A stretch of DNA of 64,000 nt from NCBI RefSeq assembly GCF_022374875.2, contig NZ_CP092427.2:930001-994000 (forward strand). Reading direction: 5' to 3'. Shown piece by piece: positions 31,734 through 42,649 of this stretch. Position 1 is the first letter of the stretch, and each line of letters opens with the position of its first letter. This DNA comes from Mycolicibacterium rufum. Lineage in GTDB: Bacteria; Actinomycetota; Actinomycetes; Mycobacteriales; Mycobacteriaceae. Position numbers and translations under genes: made by a program. The notes under the pieces are model-generated. The model saw nothing but the letters and a program-made list of their open reading frames with translations. It searched no databases and was not told where the DNA came from.

Positions 31734-31961
31734 GTGGTCGAGGCTTTCGTGCTCATCCAGACCGAGGTCGGCCGCGCCGAGGTCGTCGCCAAGCAACTCG
31801 CCGGCCTCCCCGGCGTGCTGTCGTCGGAGTACGTGACCGGTCCGTACGACGTCGTGGTGCGCGCCGGTGCCGAGAGCCTGGCCGAACTGCGGTCCACCGT
31901 GGTCCCGAGCGTCCAGCAGGTCTCGGGCATCACGCGTACGCTGACCTGCCCGATCTCCTAG
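31734..31961 (+). CDS. Stand-alone Lrp/AsnC ligand-binding (RAM) domain protein
   Basis: A 75-residue protein, from GTG 31734, that consists only of the RAM (regulation of amino acid metabolism) domain: VEAFVLIQTEVGRAEVVAKQ, then YVTGPYDVVVRAGAE. No helix-turn-helix is present, so it cannot act alone as a classical Lrp regulator. Such stand-alone domains form decameric rings that bind amino acids in other species. It lies 25 bases ahead of the DUF3515 gene. Ligand and partner are unknown. Confidence 0.85.
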   Translation: MVEAFVLIQTEVGRAEVVAKQLAGLPGVLSSEYVTGPYDVVVRAGAESLAELRSTVVPSVQQVSGITRTLTCPIS

Positions 31962-31986
31962 GCGCCGCAGTCCTAGAGTTGCCCGG

Positions 31987-32535
31987 GTGAACAGCGACAC
32001 CGGCGACGGCCCGCCACGCGCCGTCCTCGTCGCGGCGATCGTGCTCGCCGTCGGCACCGTGGTGGCGGTCCTCGTGATCGCCGCGGTGATGCAGCGCACG
32101 CCGGCACCCACCCCGGTGGCGGTGTCGGCGGTGCCGGCGCCGAAGGCCGAGAGCACGGAGTGCGCCACGCTCCTGTCCGCACTCCCCGACCGGCTCGGCG
32201 ACTTCGGGCGGGCACCCCTGGTCGACCCCGCGCCGGCGGGAGCCGCGGCGTGGCAGCCCGAGGACGGCGGCGAGCCGCTCATCCTGCGCTGTGGGGTGGC
32301 GCGTCCGGCCGACTTCGTCGCCGGTGCGCCGCTGCAGGTCGTCGACGCGGTGTCGTGGTTCCGGGTGCAGGACAGCGTGGACGCCGACCGGGCGACCTGG
32401 TTCGCGGTGGATCGGCCGGTCTACGTGGCGCTGACGCTGCCACCGGGATCGGGACCCGACGCCATCCAGACGATCTCGACGGTGCTGGCCGAGAAGCTGC
32501 CCGCCACGCCGGTGGACCCGGCGCCGGTGGGTTAG
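31987..32535 (+). CDS. DUF3515 membrane-anchored protein
   Basis: A 182-residue protein with one N-terminal membrane segment (about residues 12-35) and an extracytoplasmic domain containing two cysteines (ECATLL and LRCGVA) likely to pair. It matches the actinobacterial DUF3515 family, whose function is unknown; position corresponds to Rv2980. Its stop codon overlaps the stop codon of the convergent ddlA gene by three bases. Confidence 0.8.
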   Translation: MNSDTGDGPPRAVLVAAIVLAVGTVVAVLVIAAVMQRTPAPTPVAVSAVPAPKAESTECATLLSALPDRLGDFGRAPLVDPAPAGAAAWQPEDGGEPLILRCGVARPADFVAGAPLQVVDAVSWFRVQDSVDADRATWFAVDRPVYVALTLPPGSGPDAIQTISTVLAEKLPATPVDPAPVG

Positions 32536-33635
32536 CGCAGACCGGTGCCGCGGGCGACGGCGGTCTCGACCATCGTCGCGAGCAGCGTCGGGTAGTCGAG
32601 ACCGCTGGCCGCCCACATCCGCGGATACATCGAGATCGTCGTGAATCCCGGCATCGTGTTGATCTCGTTGATGACCGGGCCGTCGTCGGTCAGGAAGAAG
32701 TCGACGCGGGCCAGCCCCTGGCAGTCGATCGCCTGGAACGCCCGGATCGACAGCGCGCGGATCTCCTCGGCGACGGCGTCGTCGACCTTGGCCGGCACGT
32801 CGAGCTCCGCGGCGTCGTCGAGGTACTTGGTCTCGAAGTCGTAGAACCCGTCCTCGCGGCCCCGCACACCCGCGACCCGGATCTCCCCGACCGTGCTGGC
32901 CTCGAGGTGGCCGTCGGGGAACTCCAGGACACCGCACTCGAGTTCGCGGCCGGGAACGGCCGCCTCGACGATGACCTTCGGGTCGTGCCTGCGTGCCTCG
33001 TCGATCGCGATGGGCAGCATGTCCCAGCTGGTGACCCGGCTGACGCCGATCGACGAGCCGCCTCGCGCGGGTTTGACGAACACGGGCAGGCCGAGGCGCT
33101 CCCGGTCCTCCAGGGAGACCGTGGCGGTGCCGGGCCGCAGCACCACCTGATCGCCGATCGGCAGGCCGGCCACCGCGAGCAGCTTCTTGGTGAACTCCTT
33201 GTCCATCCCCACGGCGCTGGCCAGCACACCGGCGCCGACGTAGGGCACCCCGGCGAGCTCGAGCAGACCCTGGATGGTGCCGTCCTCGCCGTAGGGGCCG
33301 TGCAGCACCGGGAAGACGACGTCGACCGAGGCCAGGACGTCGCCGGCGGCGTCTCCCAGCGAGAGCAGCTGACCCCGGCGCGCCGGATCGGCCGACAGCG
33401 CGAGCTCGGTGCCCGAGGATCCGGTGACGCTGGGCAGCGCACCGTCGGTGATGGCCAGCGTCTCCGGCCTACCGTCGGTGAGCATCCACGCGCCCTGCGG
33501 CGTGATGCCGACGGCGACCACCTCGAAACGCTGCGGGTCGAGGTTGCGCAGGATGCTGCCTGCGGAAACACACGAGATCGCGTGTTCGGAACTCCGGCCG
33601 CCGTAGACGACGGCAACGCGGGTGCGGGCAGTCAC
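32532..33635 (-). CDS. ddlA: D-alanine--D-alanine ligase
   Basis: Makes the D-Ala-D-Ala dipeptide of peptidoglycan; target of D-cycloserine. A 367-residue ATP-grasp enzyme. Motifs: [11 protein letters not shown] near the N-terminus, [11 protein letters not shown], the ATP-binding [14 protein letters not shown], and the metal-binding [20 protein letters not shown]. It is the last gene of gpsA - PLP enzyme - ddlA, 12 bases after the PLP gene. Confidence 0.97.
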   Translation of the reverse strand: MTARTRVAVVYGGRSSEHAISCVSAGSILRNLDPQRFEVVAVGITPQGAWMLTDGRPETLAITDGALPSVTGSSGTELALSADPARRGQLLSLGDAAGDVLASVDVVFPVLHGPYGEDGTIQGLLELAGVPYVGAGVLASAVGMDKEFTKKLLAVAGLPIGDQVVLRPGTATVSLEDRERLGLPVFVKPARGGSSIGVSRVTSWDMLPIAIDEARRHDPKVIVEAAVPGRELECGVLEFPDGHLEASTVGEIRVAGVRGREDGFYDFETKYLDDAAELDVPAKVDDAVAEEIRALSIRAFQAIDCQGLARVDFFLTDDGPVINEINTMPGFTTISMYPRMWAASGLDYPTLLATMVETAVARGTGLR

Positions 33636-33647
33636 AATCTGGAGAGG

Positions 33648-34763
33648 CTACCGGCCGGGCCCGCCGAGAGCCGACTCGATATCGGCGAGCAGGTCTTCGG
33701 TGTCCTCGATTCCGCACGAGATGCGGGCGAACCCGGCCGGGACCGCGTCCCCCCACCGCGCCCGGCGGTCGACGGAGGTGTGCACGCCCCCGAAGCTGGT
33801 GGCGCCGACCAGCAAGTCGCTGCGATCCACCAGCCGGTGCACGGCGTCGGCGTCGGCCAACTCGACCGAGACGATGCCGCCGAAGCGGCGCATCTGCTGC
33901 GCCGCGACGGCATGGGAGGGGTCGTCGGGAAGCCCGGGATAGCGGACTGTGGTGACGGCGGGGTGCGAACGCAGCATCAGCGCGAGCGCGGCGGCGTTCT
34001 GGCACTGCCGCTCGTAGCGCAACCCGAACGTGGCCAGGCCGCGCAGCACCAGCCACGCCTCGAAAGCCCCCAGGATGGGCCCGGCAAGCAGCCGCTCCCG
34101 CTCGAGCCGGTCGAGAATGTCGGCACGGTTGCCGGCGACGTACCCCGCGAGCAGGTCGTGATGCCCCGCCAGCGCCTTGGTGGCGCTCGCGACCACGACG
34201 TCCGCGCCCAACGACAGCGGCTGCTGCCCCAGCGGCGTGGCCGTGGTGTTGTCGACGATCAGCACGGCGCCCCGCGGCCGGCAGAGCATCGACAGCCGGT
34301 GCAGGTCCACCACGTCCAGGCCCGGGTTCGCCGGGGTCTCGGCCAGCACCACGTCGGCGTCGCGCGCGGCCTCGCACATCTGTCCGCTGTGCGCCTGGAC
34401 CACCGACACCCCGCGGGGCGCGAGGTACTCCGTGGCGTAGGCCCGCACCTGGTAGTACCCGTCGGCTGGGACGACGAGCGTCGTTCCCGGCTCGGCGACC
34501 ACCCGCAGCAGCGACGTGATCGCGGCCATCCCTGACCCGAATGCCAGTGCGGTCGTGGCCCCCTCGAGGCGGGCCAGCGCCGCCTCCATCTGCCGCCAGG
34601 TGGGGTTGTGTCGACGTCCGTAGCTGTCCAGCGCGTCGTCTTCGTCGGCCGAAAGGTGATACGCCGCAGCCGGAACCGGCGTCGGTCCGATCGGCTCACC
34701 CGGAACAGTCTCGGAGGCAACGGCTTTGAGGCTTCGGGTGGAGTCCCCGTAGGAGCCGTTCAC
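33648..34763 (-). CDS. Cys/Met metabolism PLP-dependent enzyme (cystathionine gamma-synthase/lyase-like)
   Basis: A 371-residue fold-type I PLP enzyme. Family signatures are YGRRHNPTWRQMEAALARLEG, AFGSGMAAI, VDNTTATPL, and SATKALAGHHDL with the probable PLP lysine. The C-terminal part ends with RISCGIEDTEDLLADI. It could be a cystathionine gamma-lyase, gamma-synthase or a relative; sequence alone does not decide. It sits between gpsA (4 bases upstream) and ddlA, which are direct neighbours in M. tuberculosis, so it is an addition or a gene lost there. Confidence 0.85.
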   Translation of the reverse strand: MNGSYGDSTRSLKAVASETVPGEPIGPTPVPAAAYHLSADEDDALDSYGRRHNPTWRQMEAALARLEGATTALAFGSGMAAITSLLRVVAEPGTTLVVPADGYYQVRAYATEYLAPRGVSVVQAHSGQMCEAARDADVVLAETPANPGLDVVDLHRLSMLCRPRGAVLIVDNTTATPLGQQPLSLGADVVVASATKALAGHHDLLAGYVAGNRADILDRLERERLLAGPILGAFEAWLVLRGLATFGLRYERQCQNAAALALMLRSHPAVTTVRYPGLPDDPSHAVAAQQMRRFGGIVSVELADADAVHRLVDRSDLLVGATSFGGVHTSVDRRARWGDAVPAGFARISCGIEDTEDLLADIESALGGPGR

Positions 34764-34767
34764 CTGC

Positions 34768-35763
34768 TCACTCCGGCTTGGGGGTGCGGCCCAGCAGCAG
34801 CGACACCGCGTCGTCGACGGACAGACCCTTGTGGCACACCCCGTGCACGGCCTCGGTCAGCGGCATCTCGACGTCGTAGCTCGCCGACAACGCCAGCACC
34901 GAGGTGCACGAGGTGACGCCCTCGGCGACGTGCCCGCCGGTGGCGGCCAGCGCGGCGGCCATCGTGCCGCCCTGGCCGAGACGTTCGCCGAAGGACCGGT
35001 TGCGCGAGTGGGGGGACATACACGTCGCGACGAGGTCGCCGATACCGGCGAGTCCGGCCAGCGTTGCCGGCTTGGCGCCCAACGCGATTCCCAACCGCAT
35101 GATCTCGGCGAGCCCCCGGGTGATGATCGCGGCGGCGGTGTTCTCGCCGAGTCCGGCACCCGCAGCCATCCCGGAGGCGAGCGCGATGACGTTCTTGCAC
35201 GCCCCGCCGATCTCCGCGCCGATCACGTCGGCGTTCGTGTACGGCCTGAAGTAGCCGGTGGCCAGCGCCCGCTGCAGCGCCACCGCGCGGCCCGAGTCAC
35301 TGCAGGCGATCACCGTCGCGGCGGGCTGCTCCGCGCCGATCTCGCTGGCGAGGTTGGGGCCCGTCACGACAGCGACGCGGGCGGGGTCGGCGCCGGTCAC
35401 CTGGACGATGACCTGGCTCATCCGCATCAGCGTGTCCAGTTCGATGCCCTTGGCGAGGCTGACCAGGGTCGTGTCGGGTCCCAGCGCGGGTTTCCACGCG
35501 GTCAGGTTGGCGCGCAGGGTCTGCGACGGGACGGCCAGCAGCACCGTGCAGGCGCCGTCGAGCGCCTCGGCGCCATCGCTGGTGGCCCGGATGGACTCGG
35601 GCAGGGCGACGTCCAGGTAGCCGGGATTGCGGTGGGTCCGGTTGATCTCGTCGGCCAGCTCCGGCCGGCGCGCCCACAACGTGACGCCGTTGCCCGCGTC
35701 GGCCAGCACCTTGGCCAACGCCGTGCCCCACGCCCCCGCACCCATCACCGCCGCCTCGACCAC
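34768..35763 (-). CDS. gpsA: NAD(P)-dependent glycerol-3-phosphate dehydrogenase
   Basis: Reduces dihydroxyacetone phosphate to sn-glycerol 3-phosphate for phospholipid synthesis. It has 331 residues from GTG 35763. The Rossmann motif [15 protein letters not shown] lies at residues 8-22; catalytic Lys and substrate motifs are in [17 protein letters not shown] and [11 protein letters not shown]. First gene of a three-gene operon with a PLP enzyme and ddlA. Corresponds to gpdA2 (Rv2982c). Divergent from fbiD with 43 bases between. Confidence 0.95.
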   Translation of the reverse strand: MVEAAVMGAGAWGTALAKVLADAGNGVTLWARRPELADEINRTHRNPGYLDVALPESIRATSDGAEALDGACTVLLAVPSQTLRANLTAWKPALGPDTTLVSLAKGIELDTLMRMSQVIVQVTGADPARVAVVTGPNLASEIGAEQPAATVIACSDSGRAVALQRALATGYFRPYTNADVIGAEIGGACKNVIALASGMAAGAGLGENTAAAIITRGLAEIMRLGIALGAKPATLAGLAGIGDLVATCMSPHSRNRSFGERLGQGGTMAAALAATGGHVAEGVTSCTSVLALSASYDVEMPLTEAVHGVCHKGLSVDDAVSLLLGRTPKPE

Positions 35764-35776
35764 GGCCTCAGCCTAG

Positions 35777-36481
<705 letters not shown>

Positions 36482-36528
36482 TCCCGGACTTGTAGCCGCG
36501 ACGGCCGCCGATAGGGAATCATCGGGGC

Positions 36529-38691
36529 ATGACCGAAGCGCAGACCCGACCGGACGACGCGGACACCACGACGAGCGTGGACGCGTCCGACGCGGCGCCC
36601 GAGGCTCCCCCGGCCGCGACCTCACCGACGGTCGACAACCCGCTGCCCGAGGACCGCTATCTCAACCGCGAGCTCAGTTGGCTCGACTTCAACGCCCGGG
36701 TGCTCGCGCTGGCCGCGGACCCGTCGCTGCCGCTGCTGGAGCGTGCGAAGTTCCTCGCGATCTTCGCCTCCAATCTCGACGAGTTCTACATGGTGCGGGT
36801 CGCCGGGTTGAAGCGGCGCGACGAGATGGGGCTGTCGGTCCGCTCCGCCGACGGCCTGTCCCCACGGGAACAACTGCGCCGGATCAGCGAGCGCACCCAA
36901 CAACTCGCGAGCCGGCACGCGCACGTGTTCCTCGACGCGGTGCGCCCGGCGCTGGCCGACGAGGGCATCGTCATCGTCACGTGGGCCGAACTCGACAGCG
37001 CCGAACGCGGCCGGCTCTCCACGTACTTCCACGAGCAGGTGTTCCCCGTCCTGACGCCGCTGGCCGTCGACCCGGCCCACCCGTTCCCCTTCGTCAGCGG
37101 GCTGAGCCTGAACCTGGCGATCACCGTGAAGCACCCCGACGGGGGCCAGCACTTCGCCCGAATCAAAGTGCCCGACAACGTCGACCGCTTCGTCGAGCTG
37201 CCGCCGCGGGAGGGCACGGGCGACGTCGCGCGCTTCCTGCCGATGGAAGACTTCATCGCCGCCTTCCTCCCGGTGCTCTTCCCGGGGCTGGAGATCGTCG
37301 AGCACCACGCCTTCCGCATCACGCGCAACGCGGACTTCGAGGTCGAGGAGGACCGCGACGAGGACCTGCTCAAGGCACTCGAGCGCGAGCTGGCGCGGCG
37401 CCGGTTCGGCTCCCCGGTGCGGCTCGAGGTCTCCGACGACATGACCGAGGGCATGCTGGAGCTGCTGCTGCGCGAGCTCGACGTCGCGCCGGGCGATGTC
37501 GTGGAAGTCCCCGGGCTGCTGGATCTCTCGTCGCTGTGGCAGGTGTACGGCGTCGACCGGCCCGCACTGAAGGATCGGCCGTTCGTCCCGGCCACTCCGC
37601 CCGCCTTCGGTGAGCGCGAGACGCCCAAGAGCATCTTCTCCACGCTGCGCGACGGCGACGTGCTCGTCCATCATCCCTACGACTCGTTCTCCACGACGGT
37701 GCAACGCTTCATCGAGCAGGCCGCCGCCGATCCCAACGTGCTGGCGATCAAGCAGACGCTCTACCGCACCTCGGGCGACTCACCGATCGTCAACGCCCTG
37801 ATCGACGCGGCCGAGGCGGGCAAGCAGGTCGTCGCACTCGTCGAGATCAAGGCCAGGTTCGACGAGCAGGCCAACATCAAGTGGGCCCGCGCACTCGAAC
37901 AGGCGGGCGTGCACGTGGTCTACGGCCTGATCGGACTGAAAACTCACTGCAAGACCTGCCTGGTGGTGCGTCGCGAGGGCTCGATGATCCGGCGCTACTG
38001 CCACATCGGAACCGGCAACTACAACCCGAAGACGGCGCGACTGTACGAGGACGTGGGCCTGCTCACCGCCGCACCGGATATCGGCGCCGACCTCACGGAT
38101 CTGTTCAACTCGCTGACGGGCTACTCGCGCAAGGAGTCCTACCGCAACCTGCTCGTCGCCCCCTACGGCGTGCGGCGGGGCATCATCGAACGCATCGACC
38201 GGGAGATCGCCGCCACCCGCGACGGCGCCGAGGGCCGGATCCGCTTGAAGGCCAACGCGTTGGTCGACGAGCAGGTGATCGATGCGCTCTACCGGGCATC
38301 GCAGGCCGGCGTGCGCGTCGAGGTGGTGGTGCGCGGGATCTGCGCGCTGCGCCCCGGCGGCGAGGGCTACTCCGAGAACATCACGGTGCGTTCGATCCTC
38401 GGCCGCTTCCTCGAGCATTCACGGATCATTCATTTCCGCGCCATCGACGAATACTGGATCGGCAGCGCCGACATGATGCATCGTAATCTCGATCGGCGCG
38501 TGGAGGTCATGGCCCAGGTCAAGGATCCACGGCTGACCGCACAGCTCAACGACATCTTCGAATCGGCACTCGACCCCGGAACGCGCTGTTGGGAGCTGGG
38601 CGCTGACGGGCACTGGACGGCATTGCCTCAGGAGGGACAGACCGTGCGCGATCACCAGGTGTCGATGATGGAAAGCCACCGCCATCCCTAA
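36529..38691 (+). CDS. ppk1: Polyphosphate kinase 1
   Basis: Makes inorganic polyphosphate from ATP, tied to the stringent response and stress tolerance. It has 720 residues. The N-terminal region has [14 protein letters not shown] and [14 protein letters not shown]. Conserved catalytic histidines appear in [10 protein letters not shown] (His473) and [11 protein letters not shown] (His492); [14 protein letters not shown] lies near the C-terminus. The mutT1 frame begins within its last codons. Confidence 0.97.
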   Translation: MTEAQTRPDDADTTTSVDASDAAPEAPPAATSPTVDNPLPEDRYLNRELSWLDFNARVLALAADPSLPLLERAKFLAIFASNLDEFYMVRVAGLKRRDEMGLSVRSADGLSPREQLRRISERTQQLASRHAHVFLDAVRPALADEGIVIVTWAELDSAERGRLSTYFHEQVFPVLTPLAVDPAHPFPFVSGLSLNLAITVKHPDGGQHFARIKVPDNVDRFVELPPREGTGDVARFLPMEDFIAAFLPVLFPGLEIVEHHAFRITRNADFEVEEDRDEDLLKALERELARRRFGSPVRLEVSDDMTEGMLELLLRELDVAPGDVVEVPGLLDLSSLWQVYGVDRPALKDRPFVPATPPAFGERETPKSIFSTLRDGDVLVHHPYDSFSTTVQRFIEQAAADPNVLAIKQTLYRTSGDSPIVNALIDAAEAGKQVVALVEIKARFDEQANIKWARALEQAGVHVVYGLIGLKTHCKTCLVVRREGSMIRRYCHIGTGNYNPKTARLYEDVGLLTAAPDIGADLTDLFNSLTGYSRKESYRNLLVAPYGVRRGIIERIDREIAATRDGAEGRIRLKANALVDEQVIDALYRASQAGVRVEVVVRGICALRPGGEGYSENITVRSILGRFLEHSRIIHFRAIDEYWIGSADMMHRNLDRRVEVMAQVKDPRLTAQLNDIFESALDPGTRCWELGADGHWTALPQEGQTVRDHQVSMMESHRHP

Positions 38692-39583
38692 GTCCGGCCC
38701 GATCCTGGCTGCGGGCGCCGTGCTGTGGCGGCCGCAGGAAGGTACGGGCACACCAGAGATCGCCGTCGTGCACCGGCCGCGCTACGACGACTGGTCGCTG
38801 CCCAAGGGCAAGCTCGATCCGGGTGAGACGGCACCCGTGGCCGCGGCGCGCGAAATCGCGGAGGAGACCGGCTTCCGTGCCCACCTCGGTCGCCGGCTGC
38901 CCTCGGTGAGTTACGCCGTCGATGGCGCGACCAAGAAGGTGCGGTACTGGGTGGCCCGCTGCGTCGGCGGCGAATTCACCCCCAACGACGAGGTCGACGA
39001 ACTCAAGTGGTTGCCGGTCGAACAGGCGATGACCCAGCTGGAGTACGCGCTCGACCGCAAGGTGCTGCGCCGCTTCACCGCGTTGCCCGCCGACACCACG
39101 ACGGTGCTGATCGTGCGGCACGCCACCGCGGGCAGCAAGTCCCGGTACTCCGGGGACGACCGAAAGCGCCCGCTGGACAAGCACGGCCGGGCTCAGGCGG
39201 AGGCGCTGGTGGGCCAACTCCTCGCTTTCGGCGCCGGTGACCTGTTCGCCGCCGACCGGGTGCGCTGCCATCAGACGCTGGACCCGTTGGCCGAGGAACT
39301 CGGCGTGCCGGTCCATACCGAGCCGGCGCTGACCGCGGAGGCGTACGCCGACAACCGCAAGAAGTCCCGGCAGCGGGTGCTGGAGATCGCCGCGACCGCC
39401 GAGCATCCGGTGATCTGCACGCAGGGGGAGGTCATCCCCGACCTCATCGCGTGGTGGTGCGAGCGTGACGGCGTCCGGCCGGATTCGTCCCGTAACCGCA
39501 AGGGCAGTACGTGGGTGCTGACGCTGGTGGGTGGACGGCTGGCGTGCGCCGACCACATCAGCTCACCGTTGTCCGCGAAGTAG
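38684..39583 (+). CDS. mutT1: MutT1: Nudix hydrolase with C-terminal histidine-phosphatase domain
   Basis: Cleans the nucleotide pool by hydrolysing 8-oxo-dGTP and related nucleotides. The Nudix box is complete ([23 protein letters not shown]). The second half is a histidine-phosphatase domain ([11 protein letters not shown]; the usual RHG is RHA). The first family-conserved strand (AAGAVLWRP) has no ATG, GTG or TTG before it. The first standard codon, GTG 38720, falls inside that strand. I place the start at ATC 38684, which has GGAAAG eight bases upstream and gives about 299 residues starting (M)PKSGPIL. It would overlap the ppk1 end by 8 bases. Confidence 0.82.
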   Translation: MPKSGPILAAGAVLWRPQEGTGTPEIAVVHRPRYDDWSLPKGKLDPGETAPVAAAREIAEETGFRAHLGRRLPSVSYAVDGATKKVRYWVARCVGGEFTPNDEVDELKWLPVEQAMTQLEYALDRKVLRRFTALPADTTTVLIVRHATAGSKSRYSGDDRKRPLDKHGRAQAEALVGQLLAFGAGDLFAADRVRCHQTLDPLAEELGVPVHTEPALTAEAYADNRKKSRQRVLEIAATAEHPVICTQGEVIPDLIAWWCERDGVRPDSSRNRKGSTWVLTLVGGRLACADHISSPLSAK

Positions 39584-39638
39584 TACTGCCGCACCAGAAT
39601 TCGTCCGGCCGCGCAGGGGCGGGCCCCCCACACGAAAA

Positions 39639-39664
39639 CGCCGCGGGTACTCCGACCCGCGGCG
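39639..39664 (-). terminator. Intrinsic terminator of hupB (probably bidirectional)
   Basis: A perfect 10-bp stem (CGCCGCGGGT / ACCCGCGGCG) with a 6-base loop lies between the convergent mutT1 and hupB genes. On the minus strand it is followed by TTTTCGTG, giving a U-tract for hupB. On the plus strand the tail is weaker (CCTCCGTTTC) but the hairpin could still stop mutT1 transcripts. Confidence 0.75.
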
Positions 39665-39681
39665 CCTCCGTTTCTGATCGA

Positions 39682-40350
39682 CTACTTGCGACCGCGCTTG
39701 GCCGGAGCCTTCTTCGCGGGCGCCTTCTTGGCGGGCGCGGCCTTCTTGGCCGGAGCCTTGGTCGCGGCCTTCTTGGCGGGCGCGGCCTTCTTCGCCGGCG
39801 CCGCCTTCTTGGCCGGAGCCTTGGTCGCTGCCTTCTTGGCCGGAGCCTTCTTCGCCGGAGCGGCCTTCTTCGCCGGCGCCGCCTTCTTGGCCGGAGCCTT
39901 CTTCGCCGGCGCAGCCTTCTTCGCCGGAGCGGCCTTCTTGGCCGGAGCCTTCTTGGCCGGAGCCTTCTTCGCCGGAGCGGCCTTCTTGGCCGGAGCCTTC
40001 TTGGCCGCCTTCCGCGCGGTGCTGGTCGCGGTCACGCCGCGCTTCACCGCGGGGCCTTCGGCCGGAAGCTTCTGCGCGCCCGAGACAACGGCTTTGAACT
40101 GAGCGCCGGGACGGAACGCGGGCACAGACGTCGGCTTCACCTTCACGGTCTCGCCGGTGCGCGGATTGCGGGCGACGCGAGCGGCGCGGCGCCGCTGCTC
40201 GAAGACACCGAAGCCGGTGATGGTGACGCTGTCACCCTTGTGCACCGCGCGCACGATGGTGTCGACGACGTTCTCCACCGCTGCGGTCGCCTGCCGACGA
40301 TCCGAGCCCAATTTCTCCGTGAGTACGTCGATGAGCTCTGCTTTGTTCAT
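39682..40350 (-). CDS. hupB: DNA-binding protein HU (HupB) with Lys/Ala-rich tail
   Basis: Nucleoid-associated protein of 222 residues. Residues 1-90 are a standard HU domain ([44 protein letters not shown]). Residues from about 105 onward are a histone H1-like tail of [11 protein letters not shown] repeats, ending KRGRK, which condenses DNA and is a known target of acetylation. GGAGG lies 7 bases before the ATG at 40350; an in-frame opening up to 40509 is upstream of the predicted promoter and so excluded. Repeat number in the tail is likely to differ between strains. Confidence 0.96.
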   Translation of the reverse strand: MNKAELIDVLTEKLGSDRRQATAAVENVVDTIVRAVHKGDSVTITGFGVFEQRRRAARVARNPRTGETVKVKPTSVPAFRPGAQFKAVVSGAQKLPAEGPAVKRGVTATSTARKAAKKAPAKKAAPAKKAPAKKAPAKKAAPAKKAAPAKKAPAKKAAPAKKAAPAKKAPAKKAATKAPAKKAAPAKKAAPAKKAATKAPAKKAAPAKKAPAKKAPAKRGRK

Positions 40351-40397
40351 GCAAAACCTCCGGGAACCAGTGGTCCTCCTTGGACCGACTAGAGGAC

Positions 40398-40427
40398 ACG
40401 GTAAACCCAATGCCTGCTGATTTCCAA
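40398..40427 (-). promoter_or_regulatory. Predicted promoter of hupB
   Basis: On the minus strand TTGGAA (40427-40422), an 18-base spacer and TACCGT (40403-40398) precede hupB, with a start expected near 40391 and a leader of about 40 bases. The same -10 sequence, TACCGT, is used by the predicted ilvB leader promoter. Confidence 0.55.
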
Positions 40428-40552
40428 GAGCCACGCGCAATTTCAGGGCGCGCCAGCGAACTTTTTTCAATCCGCTTGGCCCCCTTGACGTCCTACCGGA
40501 GGGGTTCAAAAGCAGATTGCAGTGGGGCGATTTCGCCCTTTTCCGAGCCGAA

Positions 40553-41146
40553 TCAGGTCGGCAATGTGCGCGGTTTCCACTCCGGACGGCGCGCCTCGAA
40601 TTCCTCGATCTCGGCGTCTTTGCGCAGCGTAAGGCCTATATCGTCGAGTCCTTCGAGCAGTCGCCACGCGGTGTAGTCGTCAATGTTGAACGGCACCACA
40701 GTCGTTCCCGCGGTGACGGTCCGATCTTGAAGATTGACAGTGATTTCCGTCCCCGGATGCTGCTCGATGATTTTCCACAATAATTCGATGTCGTCCTGTG
40801 CCACTTCGGCCGCCAGAAGACCGGCCTTACCCGCGTTGCCACGGAAAATATCGGCGAATCGGGACGAGATGACCACCCGGAAACCGAAGTCCATCAGCGC
40901 CCAGACCGCATGTTCGCGCGACGAGCCGGTGCCGAAATCGGGCCCCGCCACCAGAACCGAGCCCCGGTCGAAGGGCGATTGATTGAGCACGAAAGCCGGG
41001 TCGTTACGCCAGGCGGCGAACAGTCCGTCCTCGAATCCCGTGCGGGTCACCCGCTTCAGATAGACGGCCGGGATGATCTGGTCGGTGTCGACGTTGGTGC
41101 GGCGCAGCGGCACGCCGATCCCGGTGTGGGCGGTGAAGGCTTCCAT
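40553..41146 (-). CDS. leuD: 3-isopropylmalate dehydratase small subunit
   Basis: With LeuC it isomerises 2- to 3-isopropylmalate in leucine synthesis. It has 197 residues and the aconitase swivel-domain motifs [28 protein letters not shown] and [13 protein letters not shown]. It begins 13 bases after the leuC stop. A gap of 202 bases to hupB holds the hupB promoter. Confidence 0.97.
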   Translation of the reverse strand: MEAFTAHTGIGVPLRRTNVDTDQIIPAVYLKRVTRTGFEDGLFAAWRNDPAFVLNQSPFDRGSVLVAGPDFGTGSSREHAVWALMDFGFRVVISSRFADIFRGNAGKAGLLAAEVAQDDIELLWKIIEQHPGTEITVNLQDRTVTAGTTVVPFNIDDYTAWRLLEGLDDIGLTLRKDAEIEEFEARRPEWKPRTLPT

Positions 41147-41159
41147 CGCAGTTCCTCTT

Positions 41160-42605
41160 TCAGTGGCTCGTCGCGGGAATGAGGTCGGCCGGGGAGGACA
41201 GCGTGCCCCGGATCGCGGTGGCCGCGGCGACCGCGGGCGACACCAGGTGGGTGCGACCGCCCTTGCCCTGTCGTCCTTCGAAGTTGCGGTTCGAGGTCGA
41301 GGCGCAGCGCTCCCCCGGCGCGAGCTGGTCGGGGTTCATGCCCAAACACATCGAACAGCCCGCCTGGCGCCACTCGGCGCCGGCCGCGGTGAAGATCTCG
41401 CCCAGGCCTTCGGATTCGGCCTGAGCGCGCACCCGCATGGAGCCCGGCACGATCAGCATGCGGACCCCGTCGGCGACGGTGCGTCCACGCAACACCTCGG
41501 CGACCACGCGCAGATCCTCGATCCTGCCGTTGGTGCACGATCCGACGAACACCGCGTCGACCGGGATGTCGCGCATCGGGGTGCCGGCCTCAAGGCCCAT
41601 GTAGGCCAAGGCCTTTTCGGCGGTCTGGCGCTGCGCCTCGTCGAACATCGTCTCGGGATCGGGGACCGAGTCGCCGAGCGGGACACCCTGGCCGGGATTG
41701 GTGCCCCACGTGACGAAGGGGCTCAGCGCCGAGGCGTCGATGTGCACCTCGGTGTCGAACTGCGCTCCCTCGTCGGTGCGCAGCTGCCGCCACGCGGCGA
41801 CGGCGGCCTCCCACGCGTCGCCGGTCGGGGCGTTCGGCCTGCCCTGCAGGTAGGCGAACGTCGTCTCGTCGGGAGCCACCATGCCGGCCCTGGCCCCAGC
41901 CTCGATGCTCATGTTGCAGATCGTCATCCGGCCTTCCATCGACAGCGATTCGATGGCGCTTCCCCGGTATTCGATGACGTGACCCTGCCCGCCGCCGGTG
42001 CCGATCTGGGCGATCACGGCCAGGATGATGTCCTTCGCGCTCACCCCCGGCGGCAGTTCGCCGTCGACATTGACAGCCATCGTCTTGAACGGCCGCAGCG
42101 GAAGCGTCTGGGTGGCCAGCACGTGCTCGACCTCCGAGGTGCCGATCCCCATCGCCAGTGCCCCGAAGGCGCCGTGGGTGGAGGTGTGGCTGTCGCCGCA
42201 GACGATCGTCATGCCGGGCTGGGTCAGGCCCAATTGCGGCCCGATGATGTGCACGATGCCCTGTTCGGCGTCGCCCATCGGGTGCAGCCGGATGCCGAAC
42301 TCATCGCAGTTGCGGCGCAACGTCTCCACCTGGGTGCGTGAGACCGGATCGGCGATCGGCTTGTCGATGTCGACCGTGGGCACGTTGTGGTCCTCGGTGG
42401 CGATGGTCAGATCGGGCCGGCGCACCGGACGTCCGGCAAGCCGGAGTCCGTCGAATGCCTGGGGACTGGTGACCTCGTGGACGAGGTGCAGATCGATGTA
42501 GATGAGGTCGGGTTCGCGGGCGTCGCCTTCGCCGCCGCCGGCGACGACGACGTGATCGCTCCACACCTTCTCGGCCATGGTGCGCGGCCTGTTCGCGTTG
42601 TCCAT
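41160..42605 (-). CDS. leuC: 3-isopropylmalate dehydratase large subunit
   Basis: Aconitase-family catalytic subunit of about 481 residues holding a [4Fe-4S] cluster. Ligand cysteines are in [12 protein letters not shown] and [26 protein letters not shown] and [10 protein letters not shown] are also intact. ATG 42605 is preceded by GAGATGG; the in-frame ATG at 42614 is an alternative that adds three residues. It is divergent from the IclR-family gene, and their starts are only about 30-40 bases apart, so one operator can govern both. Confidence 0.96.
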   Translation of the reverse strand: MDNANRPRTMAEKVWSDHVVVAGGGEGDAREPDLIYIDLHLVHEVTSPQAFDGLRLAGRPVRRPDLTIATEDHNVPTVDIDKPIADPVSRTQVETLRRNCDEFGIRLHPMGDAEQGIVHIIGPQLGLTQPGMTIVCGDSHTSTHGAFGALAMGIGTSEVEHVLATQTLPLRPFKTMAVNVDGELPPGVSAKDIILAVIAQIGTGGGQGHVIEYRGSAIESLSMEGRMTICNMSIEAGARAGMVAPDETTFAYLQGRPNAPTGDAWEAAVAAWRQLRTDEGAQFDTEVHIDASALSPFVTWGTNPGQGVPLGDSVPDPETMFDEAQRQTAEKALAYMGLEAGTPMRDIPVDAVFVGSCTNGRIEDLRVVAEVLRGRTVADGVRMLIVPGSMRVRAQAESEGLGEIFTAAGAEWRQAGCSMCLGMNPDQLAPGERCASTSNRNFEGRQGKGGRTHLVSPAVAAATAIRGTLSSPADLIPATSH

Positions 42606-42606
42606 C

Positions 42607-42649
42607 TTGACCATCTCACAATCTGGGAAGCTAGTATCTCCTTGTGAGA
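42607..42649. promoter_or_regulatory. leuCD/ndgR divergent promoter and putative NdgR operator
   Basis: An inverted repeat TCTCACAA (42614-42621) and TTGTGAGA (42642-42649) spans the gap. On the plus strand TTGACC (42607-42612), a 19-base spacer and TAGTAT (42632-42637) are followed by six bases and then the GTG of the regulator gene, consistent with a leaderless transcript. The left arm overlaps the leuC start region. A closely similar sequence, CATCTCACnATnTGGGA ... TGAGA with identical spacing, occurs at 46042-46081. Binding by the IclR-family protein is inferred. Confidence 0.65.

Noticed and set aside
32160..34535. A 791-codon open frame spanning DUF3515, ddlA and the PLP gene in other frames
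   Set aside because: It crosses three well-supported genes and lacks any domain; composition is that of a shadow frame.
39690..40060. Regularly repeated DNA units resembling a CRISPR array or satellite
   Set aside because: The repeats are codons for the PAKKA tail of HupB in frame, with no unique spacers.
40522..40545. Hairpin GGGGCGATTTCGCCC followed by TTTT on the plus strand
   Set aside because: Its U-tract faces a direction in which no gene ends here; probably chance.
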